This document shows, one piece after another, positions 36,498 to 43,983 of a DNA stretch of 64,000 bases (position 1 is the first letter of the stretch; every line of letters starts with the position of its first letter). Below the pieces are notes generated by a model that saw nothing but the letters and a program-made list of their open reading frames with translations, was not told where the DNA came from and did no database searches. The stretch is taken from positions 213,615 to 277,614 of the forward strand of contig NZ_RCTF01000005.1 of assembly GCF_003667445.1 (NCBI RefSeq). Direction: 5' to 3'. The translations under genes were made by a program, and so were the position numbers. The DNA is from Xanthobacter tagetidis. GTDB taxonomy: Bacteria; Pseudomonadota; Alphaproteobacteria; Rhizobiales; Xanthobacteraceae.

Positions 36498-38906
36498 ATG
36501 GCACGCGAAACTGCACGCGAGACCGCACGCGACATCGACATCCTGGCCGCCCTGGAGCGCAAGGCGCTCTGGCTGGCGAGCTACATGATCCACAACGCCA
36601 ACCACCTGCGCGAGAGCGAGGACGGCCTCAAGGTGGGCGGCCACCAGGCCTCCTCGGCCTCGCTCGCCACCATCATGACGGCGCTCTATTTCCACGTGCT
36701 GCGCCCCGAGGACCGCGTGGCGGTGAAGCCCCATGCGAGCCCGGTGTTCCACGCCATCCAGTACCTGCTCGGCTTCCAGAGCCGCGAGAAGCTGGAGAAT
36801 TTCCGCGGCTACAAGGGCGCGCAGTCCTATCCCTCGCGCACCAAGGACGAGGACGACGTGGACTTCTCCACCGGCTCGGTCGGCCTCGGCGTCGCCCAGA
36901 CCCTGTTCGCCTCGCTGGCGCAGGACTACGTCCACGCCCACGGCCTCGCGAACGGCCGCAAGAAGGGCCGCATGATCGCGCTGGTCGGCGACGCCGAGCT
37001 GGACGAGGGCAACGTGTTCGAGGCCCTGCTGGAGGGCTGGAAGCACGACGTGCGCAACACCTGGTGGGTGGTGGACTACAACCGCCAGAGCCTCGACGGC
37101 GTGGTGCACGAAGGCCTCTATGAGCGCTTCGTCGGCATCTTCGAGGCCATGGGCTGGCAGGTGGTGATCGTCAAGTACGGCGCGCTCCAGGAGGCCGCGT
37201 TCCGCGAGCCGGGCGGGCAGGCGCTGAAGCGCTGGATCGACGAGTGCCCGAACCCGGACTATTCCGCCCTCACCTTCCAGGGCGGCGCCGCCTGGCGCAA
37301 GCGCCTGATGGACGACCTCGGCGACCAGGGCGAGGTGTCCGCCCTCATCGCGCGCCGCTCGGATGCCGAGCTGTCCGCGCTGATGACCAATCTGGGCGGC
37401 CACGACATCTCGACACTGATCGACGCCTTCACCTCCATCACCCATGACCGGCCGGTCTGCTTCCTCTGCTACACCGTGAAGGGCTACGGCCTGCCGCTCG
37501 CCGGCCACAAGGACAACCACGCCGGCCTCATGACCGCCTCCCAGATGGAGGAGTTCCGCGCCGCCATGAACGTGCGGCCGGGCCACGAGTTCGACCCGTT
37601 CGAGGGCCTCGCGGTGCCGCCCGCGCAGATGGAGCGCTTCCTCGAGAAGGTGCCGTTCGCCCGCGAGGGGCGCCGGCGCTTCTCCTCCCCGGCCCTGCCG
37701 GTGCCGGCGATCGCGCCGCCGCCCAACGCGACGATCTCCACCCAGGCGGGCTTCGGCCTCATCCTCCAGGAGCTGGCGAAGGGCGACGGCGCGCTGGCCG
37801 ACCGCATCGTCACCACCTCGCCCGACGTGACGGTCTCCACCAATCTCGGGCCGTGGGTGAACCGGCGCGGCCTGTTCGCGCGGCGCGAGCTGTCCGACGT
37901 GTTCAAGCGCGAGAAGATCCCCTCCACCTTCTCCTGGCAGTTCTCGCCCAAGGGCCAGCACATGGAGCTCGGCATCGCCGAGATGAACCTGTTCCTGCTG
38001 CTGTCGGCGCTGGGGCTTTCCCACTCGCTGTTCGGCGCCCGGCTCGTGCCGGTGGGCACGCTCTACGACCCCTTCATCTGCCGCGGGCTCGATGCGCTGA
38101 ACTATGCCTGCTACCAGGACGCCCGCTTCATCGTCGTGGCGACCCCGTCCGGCATCACGCTGGCGCCGGAGGGCGGCGCGCACCAGTCCATCTCGACCCC
38201 GCTCATCGGCATGGCGCAGGACGGGCTCGCCGCGTTCGAGCCGTGCTTCGTGGACGAGCTGGCGGTGCTGATGCAGTTCGCCTTCGACTATGTGCAGCGC
38301 GACGGCGACGGCGAAGAGGACGAGCGCAACTGGCTGCGCGACGAGACCGGCGGCTCGGTCTATTTCCGCCTCTCCACCCGGCCGCTGGAGCAGCCGCAGC
38401 GCCAGTTCACCGAGGAGCAGCGCCGCCACATGGTGGACGGCGCCTATTGGCTGCGCCCGCCCGGCCCCAATGCCGAGGTGGTGATCGCGGTGCAGGGCGC
38501 GCTGGCGCCGGAGGCCATCGCCGCCGTGGCGCTGCTGGCCGAGGACCGGCGCGACGTGGGGCTTTTGATGGTCACCTCCTCCGACCGGCTGAACGCCGGC
38601 TGGACCGCCGCCGGCCGCGCCCGCGAGCGCGGCCTCGCCTCCGCCCGCAGCCATATCGAGCGGCTGCTGGAGCCGCTGCCGCGCCATTGCGGCATCGTCA
38701 GCGTGGTGGACGGGCACCCGGCGAGCCTCGGCTGGCTCGGCGCCGTCTGCGGCCACCGCATGCGGGCGCTCGGGGTGGAGCATTTCGGCCAGTCCGGCAG
38801 CCTGCCGGACCTCTACCGCCACTATGGCGTGGACACCGCCGCCATCCTCGCTGCCGCCCAGGCCTTGGCACCGGGCCGCCCGCTGCGGCACCTCAGGGCG
38901 GTGTAA
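36498..38906 (+). CDS. Single-chain 2-oxoacid (pyruvate/2-oxobutyrate) dehydrogenase E1, AceE/MdeB-like
   Basis: Thiamine-diphosphate E1 component of the homodimeric type, 802 residues. The ThDP motif is VGDAELDEGNVFEALLEGW to VVDYNRQSLDG. Other AceE-like segments are FRGYKGAQSYPSRTKDED, GQHMELGIAEMNLFLLLSAL and GAHQSISTPLIGMAQDGL. AceE proteins are about 890 residues; this shorter form resembles MdeB, linked to 2-oxobutyrate from methionine. No E2 or E3 gene is adjacent. ATG 36498 has GAGGA upstream. The N-terminus carries an ARET triple repeat encoded by 12-bp units. Confidence 0.85.
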   Translation: MARETARETARDIDILAALERKALWLASYMIHNANHLRESEDGLKVGGHQASSASLATIMTALYFHVLRPEDRVAVKPHASPVFHAIQYLLGFQSREKLENFRGYKGAQSYPSRTKDEDDVDFSTGSVGLGVAQTLFASLAQDYVHAHGLANGRKKGRMIALVGDAELDEGNVFEALLEGWKHDVRNTWWVVDYNRQSLDGVVHEGLYERFVGIFEAMGWQVVIVKYGALQEAAFREPGGQALKRWIDECPNPDYSALTFQGGAAWRKRLMDDLGDQGEVSALIARRSDAELSALMTNLGGHDISTLIDAFTSITHDRPVCFLCYTVKGYGLPLAGHKDNHAGLMTASQMEEFRAAMNVRPGHEFDPFEGLAVPPAQMERFLEKVPFAREGRRRFSSPALPVPAIAPPPNATISTQAGFGLILQELAKGDGALADRIVTTSPDVTVSTNLGPWVNRRGLFARRELSDVFKREKIPSTFSWQFSPKGQHMELGIAEMNLFLLLSALGLSHSLFGARLVPVGTLYDPFICRGLDALNYACYQDARFIVVATPSGITLAPEGGAHQSISTPLIGMAQDGLAAFEPCFVDELAVLMQFAFDYVQRDGDGEEDERNWLRDETGGSVYFRLSTRPLEQPQRQFTEEQRRHMVDGAYWLRPPGPNAEVVIAVQGALAPEAIAAVALLAEDRRDVGLLMVTSSDRLNAGWTAAGRARERGLASARSHIERLLEPLPRHCGIVSVVDGHPASLGWLGAVCGHRMRALGVEHFGQSGSLPDLYRHYGVDTAAILAAAQALAPGRPLRHLRAV

Positions 38907-38975
38907 GCCGAGCCGGGCGCGCCGTGCTCCGGCCGGGACAGGCGCCGGACCGGCGGCGCCCGCCTGCGCCGGGAC

Positions 38976-39062
38976 CAGGGAGGACCAACCGGGAAACCGC
39001 GGGCGGGACCAGGCGGGACCGGCAGGACCGGGGCGGGACCAGGGCGGGACGAGAGGTGGACC
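38976..39062. repeat. Degenerate GGGACCAGG tandem repeats
   Basis: About seven imperfect copies of a GGGCGGGACCAG-like unit lie between the E1 gene and the tRNA. The 356-base gap 38907-39262 holds only this repeat and GC-rich sequence, as far as I can see. Confidence 0.6.
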
Positions 39063-39262
39063 AGCGCCGAATTCCCCGCCGGTCCCGGCCCAGGCGCCCG
39101 CCGCGTCCCGGATCGGCGCCGGGCAGCCCCGGCGTCGGGCGATACGGAGCATCGGGGAGATTCACCCTGCCAGCGAGACCCCCGATGCGCACTTGTCGGC
39201 GGCGGCGCTCTCCGCTAGAAGCGGCGCACCACACGCTCGGGCCCCGCGCCCCGCGCCTCTGC

Positions 39263-39352
39263 GGAGAGGTGGCAGAGTGGTCGAATGCACCGCACTCGAA
39301 ATGCGGCATACGGGCAACCGTATCGGGGGTTCGAATCCCCCCCTCTCCGCCA
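39263..39352 (+). tRNA. tRNA-Ser (anticodon CGA)
   Basis: A 90-nt class II tRNA. The acceptor stem GGAGAGG pairs with CCTCTCC, followed by discriminator G and encoded CCA. The D-arm region is GCAGAGTGGTCGAATGC. The anticodon stem-loop is CCGCACTCGAAATGCGG with anticodon CGA. The long variable arm is ATACGGGCAACCGTAT, and the T-arm is GGGGGTTCGAATCCCCC. The variable arm and the anticodon both identify serine. Ser tRNA genes are frequent integration sites, and the DNA to the right is accessory-like. Confidence 0.96.
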
Positions 39353-39390
39353 GATATCCGATTTTATGATTTAAAATCAAACGCTTAGGT

Positions 39391-39609
39391 TCAAAGATCG
39401 TCAGATTCGCGCTTCGCGCCGAGCAGCGCGTCGGGTGTGGTGCCCAGCGCCTTCGATATCTTCACCAGCGTCGCCAAGTCCGGCTCCCTCGCCTCGCTCA
39501 CATAGTGGAAATAGCGGCGCTCGTTCAGACCAGCCCGGCGGGCGGCTTCGGCGTTGGATGGGTTGAGCGCCGCGGCACGGGCTCGAAGATTGGCTGCAAA
39601 CAGGTCCAT
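39391..39609 (-). CDS. Small XRE-type helix-turn-helix regulator
   Basis: A 72-residue protein that is essentially one DNA-binding domain: LRARAAALNPSNAEAARRAG, YVSEAREPDLATLVKISKAL and GTTPDALLG. It is phage-repressor-like in size. ATG 39609 was chosen; the open frame continues upstream without homology. A palindrome sits directly in front of the start, and the divergent neighbour is a degraded secreted protein. It lies 38 bases past the tRNA, in the position of an island or prophage regulator. Confidence 0.8.
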   Translation of the reverse strand: MDLFAANLRARAAALNPSNAEAARRAGLNERRYFHYVSEAREPDLATLVKISKALGTTPDALLGAKRESDDL

Positions 39610-39610
39610 G

Positions 39611-39625
39611 TGAACAAAATGTTCA
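39611..39625. promoter_or_regulatory. Palindromic operator between the XRE gene and the divergent frame
   Basis: TGAACA-AAA-TGTTCA, perfect 6-bp arms. It starts 2 bases upstream of the regulator ATG and overlaps the start codon region of the rightward frame. This is a classical position for XRE autorepression (inferred). Confidence 0.55.
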
Positions 39626-40408
39626 TGGCACCCCTCCTCGCCGCACTTGGTCTGATTGCCCTTTCTCCTGTGCCTTCCGCTGCCCAGCGCAGCGTCGAAT
39701 TCGGCTACAAGGATCGCATCTTCGAGCAGAAATATGTGCTGCCGGATGCCCTCAGCGCCTTGGAGGCGCAGGGTATCTGGACGGGGGCCGTCGTGCCGGC
39801 CGCCACGGCAAGAGACGGCCAGCCAGACACAGATCCGGCCGTTGGAGAACCGCCTTGCCGAGATCAATCGCACCATCAGCCGGCTTCAGGGGCAGATGGC
39901 CAGCCGGCAGGGGCGCTCCTTCGCAATCCTCTCAACCCGCAGGCCGCCCTCTCGTGGATCGCCGGCATGAGCCAGGCCCAGGCCGAACTTGATCAAGCCA
40001 AGGCCGAACGCCTGGAAATCGACCGCGCTGCCCCGTCTGAGAAAGGCTCGGCCCCCTGTCGCGGCGACCGTGCCGGCAACTGGTCCTGCGATCGCTGATA
40101 CAGACTGTAGGGAAGGTGCCGCCTGTCCCGTCATCTCCGCCACCCTGTTCTGCCGCACCCCGCAGCAGATGACGGTGGTTCTCTCGCAAAGGCCGGGGCC
40201 AAGCCGCCGGCAGGTCCGCGACGCCTTCATCGCCGCCGGCGACTGCCGCCAGGTGGCCCAGGGCGAGACGGTCACATGGACCGCCCCCATCGCCATCGTC
40301 ACGCCGCAGGGGGAAGGCCCGGCCGAACTGGTGCCCGTGACGCTCTCCGATGGATCAACGGGCGTCCTACTCAAGGACGGCATCCTGCCACGGTCGCCCG
40401 CTCGCTGA
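39619..40408 (+). pseudogene. Frameshifted gene for a secreted coiled-coil protein
   Basis: The reading frame starts at ATG 39619 with a good signal peptide (MAPLLAALGLIALSPVPSAAQ). Coherent protein sequence then switches frame three times. RPLENRLAEINRTISRLQGQ is in the second frame (from about 39800), MSQAQAELDQAKAERLEIDR is back in the first (about 39915-40030), and CREGAACPVISATLFCRTPQ to VPVTLSDGSTGVLLKDGIL is in the second again. Spliced together these give about 260 residues: signal, coiled coil, Cys-containing C-terminal domain. The shifts fall near G or C runs (GGGGG 39782-39786, GGGG near 39912, CCCC near 40033). True decay and sequencing error are both possible. The family is not recognised. 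Confidence 0.6.
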
Positions 40409-40440
40409 CCCGCATTCATTTCCACACGCTGGGGGATCAC

Positions 40441-40842
40441 ATGAAGGTCGTTATGAAAAATCCGCGTACGGGCGAGCTGAGGCAGGTGAAGGTCGGCTGG
40501 AGCTGGGTCCTGTTCCTGTTCTCCGCCTTCCTCGGCATCCCGCTGTTCCTGCGCCGGCTCTATCTGCTGGGCGCGCTCATGGTGGCGGTGAACATCGCCA
40601 GCTCGATCCTCTCGAACAGCGCCACGGAGCAAAACCCCATGGGCGCCTTCATCGGCCTTGGCGTCCAGGCGGCATTCCTAGCCTATCTCGGCATGAAGGG
40701 GAACGAGCTGACCGCGAAGAGCCTGCTCGACAAGGGCTGGATCTTCGCCAAGCCGGAGAGCCTCGAGGCCCAATATGCCGCCTCACGCTGGGGCATCGAG
40801 CTGCCGGCCACACCCACAAGCCAGCAGCCGGCTGGGGCCTGA
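40441..40842 (+). CDS. Small polytopic membrane protein, function unknown
   Basis: A 133-residue protein: short basic N-terminus (MKVVMKNPRTGELRQVKVGW), then two or three hydrophobic segments (VLFLFSAFLGIPLFLRRLYL, GALMVAVNIASSIL, FIGLGVQAAFLAYLGM) and a hydrophilic tail ending in Pro/Gln-rich sequence. The pattern of a short soluble start followed by SWVLFLFS resembles small DUF2628/HrgC-like proteins, but I am not certain. It follows the broken secreted-protein gene with a 32-base gap, and a strong hairpin follows. Confidence 0.65.
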   Translation: MKVVMKNPRTGELRQVKVGWSWVLFLFSAFLGIPLFLRRLYLLGALMVAVNIASSILSNSATEQNPMGAFIGLGVQAAFLAYLGMKGNELTAKSLLDKGWIFAKPESLEAQYAASRWGIELPATPTSQQPAGA

Positions 40843-40860
40843 GCACCCCGCAACGACAAT

Positions 40861-40897
40861 GCCGCCATGGCCAAGGCGAGCGCCAGGCCATGGCGGC
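40861..40897. terminator. Strong hairpin after the 133-residue protein gene
   Basis: GCCGCCATGGCC and GGCCATGGCGGC form a perfect 12-bp stem with a 13-nt loop. No U-run follows, so termination efficiency is uncertain. An attenuation or mRNA-protection role is possible. Confidence 0.5.
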
Positions 40898-40932
40898 GCC
40901 CATTGCTTCAGAAGGCCGCCAGAGGCCGAAGC

Positions 40933-41052
40933 ATGAAAAATGTTGCCGTTGCCGCTCTGGCGATCTTTCTGGCCGCCAGCGGCCTTTTTGCCCAGGCGCA
41001 ACAGATGCCGGCCGAACTCGTCCGCTTTATGAACCCAGGAACAGCGCCATAG
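40933..41052 (+). CDS. Possible 39-residue secreted peptide
   Basis: A short frame, ATG 40933 to TAG 41052. The N-terminus is a convincing signal peptide (MKNVAVAALAIFLAASGLFA) with cleavage after AQA. Only about 16 mature residues follow, ending in VRFMNPGTAP. It could be a remnant of a longer secreted protein, or a true small peptide. Ribosome site AGAGG is upstream. It converges on the thiolase gene across a 14-bp palindrome (41071-41084). Confidence 0.4.
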   Translation: MKNVAVAALAIFLAASGLFAQAQQMPAELVRFMNPGTAP

Positions 41053-41116
41053 GCCCATGCGGCGTGGCGCTGCTTCCGGAAGCACCCCGCGATCGGCATC
41101 TTTGTTCTGTATGCCG

Positions 41117-42322
41117 TCAGCCGGCAGGGATCTCCAGCGCGAGGGCGATGCCCTGACCGCCGCCGATGCACATGGTGACCAGGGCCCGACACCCGCCGAT
41201 GCGGTGAAGCTCGTAGAGCGCCTTGACGGTGAGGATCGCGCCGGTCGCCCCAACGGGATGGCCCAGCGCCACAGCGCCGCCATTGGGGTTGACCTTCGCT
41301 GGATCGAAGCCGAGTGCGCGCGACACTGCGCAGGCTTGGGCAGCGAAGGCCTCGTTCGATTCGATCACGTCGAAATCCTCGACCCGAAGTCCGGTTCGGT
41401 CGAGAAGGCGGCGCACCGCCGGAACCGGGCCGATGCCCATCTCTGACGGGTCGACGCCAGCATGCGCATATCCCGCGATCCGCGCAAGAATCGGGAGGCC
41501 GTCGCGCTGTGCCTTTTCTTCCTCCACCAGCACGAGAGCGGCCGCACCGTCATTGACGCCGGACGAGTTGCCGGCTGTCACCGATCCGCCCTTCCTGAAA
41601 ACGGGCCTCAGGGCGGCGAGCTCCTCGGGCTTGGTGTCGCGCTTCAGATGCTCGTCCGTGTCGAAGAGGACAGACTCCTTTTCCTTTCGCACCTCGACGG
41701 GGAGTATCTGATCCCGGAAGCGGCCGGCATCGATGGCGGCGGCAGCCCGCCGCTGGCTTTCCAGGGCAAGGGCATCCTGCTCCTCGCGGCCGACCTGATA
41801 GCGATCGGCCACGTTCTCGGCCGTTATGCCCATGATGCCGTTGCCGAACGGGTCGGTAAGGATGCCCGTGAGGTGGTCGGCGGCGGCAACATCGCCCATC
41901 CTCTGGCCGAACCGTGCTGCGCTGAGGAGGTGCGGCGCGCGGCTCATGCACTCCGCGCCGCCGGCCACGGCAATGTCCGCGTCGCCGAGCATGATCGACT
42001 GGGCGGCAGAGATGATGGCCTGCACGCCGCTCCCGCACAGCCGGTTCAGCGTCATGGCGGGAACCTCCTTCGGAATGCCGCCGCCCATGGCCGCAGTTCG
42101 GCCCAGATAGGCGTCGCGCGACTCGGTGACGATGACGTTGCCGAACACCACGTGCTCCACATCGCCCGGCGCGACGCGGGCGCGCGTCAGCGCCTCCCTC
42201 ACGACCAAAGCTCCAAGGTCGGTCGGCGCGAGACCGGCGAGCGCGCCGCCGAAAGTGCCGATCGCCGTGCGCACGCCCGACGTGATCACCACGGTCCGAC
42301 GCGTGAAATGGGCGTGTCCCAT
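41117..42322 (-). CDS. Acetyl-CoA acyltransferase (thiolase)
   Basis: Thiolytic last step of beta-oxidation or acetoacetyl-CoA chemistry. The 401-residue protein has nucleophile Cys96 in LNRLCGSGVQAI, the NEAFAAQ motif, His in GHPVGATGA and the C-terminal Cys in MCIGGGQG, so all four thiolase motifs are intact. It is the last gene of the long leftward operon. Its ATG overlaps the stop of the enoyl-CoA hydratase by one base. Degradative and biosynthetic thiolases cannot be told apart here; context favours degradation. Confidence 0.93.
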   Translation of the reverse strand: MGHAHFTRRTVVITSGVRTAIGTFGGALAGLAPTDLGALVVREALTRARVAPGDVEHVVFGNVIVTESRDAYLGRTAAMGGGIPKEVPAMTLNRLCGSGVQAIISAAQSIMLGDADIAVAGGAECMSRAPHLLSAARFGQRMGDVAAADHLTGILTDPFGNGIMGITAENVADRYQVGREEQDALALESQRRAAAAIDAGRFRDQILPVEVRKEKESVLFDTDEHLKRDTKPEELAALRPVFRKGGSVTAGNSSGVNDGAAALVLVEEEKAQRDGLPILARIAGYAHAGVDPSEMGIGPVPAVRRLLDRTGLRVEDFDVIESNEAFAAQACAVSRALGFDPAKVNPNGGAVALGHPVGATGAILTVKALYELHRIGGCRALVTMCIGGGQGIALALEIPAG

Positions 42323-43146
42323 CAGCTGACCTCCTTCTCGAACTCAGGCTTGCGGCGCGCCAGAAAGGCTGCGATGCCCTCGCGGAATTCCGCGCCGCCG
42401 GCCGCTGCCGCCATGCTGCGCGCCTCGCGCTCCAGCTGGGTCTCGAGGCCGGCGCCATAGCTCTCCAGGAGCAGGGCACGCGCCGCGCCGATGGCGCCGG
42501 TCGCCGCCGCGCACAAGCGCAGCGCCTGGGCGCGGCCCTCCGCGTCGATCTCGGCATCGTCCACGACGCGGGTCACGAGGCCGATCCGCTCGGCCTCCTC
42601 GGCCTGAATGCGCCGGTTGGTCAGGATGATCTCTTGGGCCTTCCTGAGGCCCACCAGCCGCGGCAGGAGCCAAGACATCCCCCCATCCGAGGTCAGGCCC
42701 ACGTTGCCGTACGCGGCCGTGAAATGGGCGGAGCGCGCGGCGAGAACCACATCGCCGCAGATTGCGAGGCTGGCTCCGGCTCCCGCCGCCGGTCCATTGA
42801 CCAGCACCAGCAGCGGCTTCGGCATGCGCATCAGTCGTGAAATCGCCATGTGGAGGATGCCGGCAACTTCGCTGATGTAGCTGGATGCCGCTTCGCCGGC
42901 TGCTGCGAAGCCGCCGATATCTCCACCGCCGCAGAACAGGCGCCCGTTCCCGGTCAGCACGACGCATCGGATCGCGGCGTCGTGGTCGCAGCGGATCACG
43001 GCTGCGAGCAGCGCGCGCGCCAGGGGCAGGTCGATGGTGTTGCCCACGGCAGGCCGATTGAGGGTCAGGGTGGCGATGTGTTCCCGGATTCCGACGTCCA
43101 GCGGGGTGGCTGCGGTCGCCTCCAAGGTCTCGGCGGCGGTACTCAT
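42322..43146 (-). CDS. Enoyl-CoA hydratase/isomerase family protein
   Basis: A 274-residue crotonase-fold enzyme, probably hydrating an enoyl-CoA intermediate. The oxyanion-hole motifs are LTGNGRLFCGGGDIGGFAAA and NGPAAGAGASLAICGDVVLA. The second region reads VGLTSDGGMSWLLPRLVG, in which the usual catalytic Glu is replaced, as in PaaG/isomerase-like members. It overlaps the 3-hydroxyacyl-CoA dehydrogenase stop (ATGA) and the thiolase start, giving a compact dehydrogenase-hydratase-thiolase set. Confidence 0.9.
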   Translation of the reverse strand: MSTAAETLEATAATPLDVGIREHIATLTLNRPAVGNTIDLPLARALLAAVIRCDHDAAIRCVVLTGNGRLFCGGGDIGGFAAAGEAASSYISEVAGILHMAISRLMRMPKPLLVLVNGPAAGAGASLAICGDVVLAARSAHFTAAYGNVGLTSDGGMSWLLPRLVGLRKAQEIILTNRRIQAEEAERIGLVTRVVDDAEIDAEGRAQALRLCAAATGAIGAARALLLESYGAGLETQLEREARSMAAAAGGAEFREGIAAFLARRKPEFEKEVS

Positions 43147-43904
43147 CTCGGCCCCATCCGGATCGCGCCGTCCAGGCGGATGACCTCGCCGTTCAGCATT
43201 GGATTGGCGATGATGGATTCCACCAGTTGCGCATATTCGTCGGGATGCCCGAGGCGGCTCGGAAAGGGCACCTGGCGCCCCAGCGACTGCTGCACCTCCT
43301 CCGGCAGGCTCTCCAGCATGGGAGTCAAGAAGATGCCGGGCGCAATGGTCAGCACGCGGATGCCGTATTGCGCGAACTCGCGCGCCAGCGGCAGCGTCAT
43401 GCCTGCCACCGCACTCTTGGAGGCGGCGTAGGCGGACTGGCCGACCTGCCCCTCGAAGGCGGCGACTGAGGCGGTGTTGACGATCACGCCGCGCTCCTCA
43501 CCCAGCGGCTCGCAGGCATGAAGCTGTCCGGCGAACTTCGACACGACATTGAAGGTGCCGATCAGATTGATCTCGATGATCCGCCGGAAGTCGGCGAGCG
43601 GCTGCACGCGCCCGTGCCGGTCGATCACCTTGGCCGGGGGCGCGATGCCGGCGCAATTGACCAGCACGCGAACCGTTCCGGCCAGCCTCTCCGCGTCCTC
43701 GAGGGCCGCCGAGATTGCGGCCTCGTCGGTCACGTCCACGCCGATCGCGTGGCCGCCGATGGCCTTTGCGTGTGCGCTGGCTCCTTCTAGGTCTCGGTCG
43801 AAGAGCACCACTCTCGCGCCGGCCTTGGCAAGGCGTGCTGCCGTTGCGCCGCCCAAGCCGGAGGCTCCGCCGGTCACGATCGCACCGATATTCTTGAGAT
43901 GCAT
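43143..43904 (-). CDS. 3-hydroxyacyl-CoA dehydrogenase type II-like SDR
   Basis: A 253-residue SDR resembling HSD17B10 (type II 3-hydroxyacyl-CoA dehydrogenase). Cofactor motif is IVTGGASGLGGATAARLAKA, then NCAGIAPPAKVIDRHG, catalytic Ser in VNTASVAAFEGQVGQ and Tyr/Lys in YAASKSA. The stretch GIRVLTIAPGIFLTPMLESL is characteristic of this branch. ATG 43904 has GGAGA upstream. It supplies the NAD-dependent oxidation step between hydratase and thiolase. Confidence 0.9.
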   Translation of the reverse strand: MHLKNIGAIVTGGASGLGGATAARLAKAGARVVLFDRDLEGASAHAKAIGGHAIGVDVTDEAAISAALEDAERLAGTVRVLVNCAGIAPPAKVIDRHGRVQPLADFRRIIEINLIGTFNVVSKFAGQLHACEPLGEERGVIVNTASVAAFEGQVGQSAYAASKSAVAGMTLPLAREFAQYGIRVLTIAPGIFLTPMLESLPEEVQQSLGRQVPFPSRLGHPDEYAQLVESIIANPMLNGEVIRLDGAIRMGPR

Positions 43905-43983
43905 AATGTCTCCGTTGCTTGACAGCGCCACCGCCCGCTTCCAGGCGACATCATACTCATGTAGATCTGAAGCTTATAATCTA

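Noticed and set aside
38966..39100. GGGACCAGG repeats considered as a CRISPR-like array
   Set aside because: Units are short, imperfect and contiguous without unique spacers; no cas genes are present.
35973..39152. A 1059-codon minus-strand frame opposite the E1 gene
   Set aside because: Long only because of high GC at third positions. It has no motifs, and the plus-strand E1 has all catalytic motifs.
39263..39400. Search for an attachment-site duplication of the tRNA-Ser 3' end in the window
   Set aside because: No second copy was recognised by eye, so no att site is claimed.
41071..41084. TGCTTCCGGAAGCA palindrome considered as a terminator for the thiolase operon
   Set aside because: It has no loop and no U-tract on either strand; left as an unexplained palindrome.
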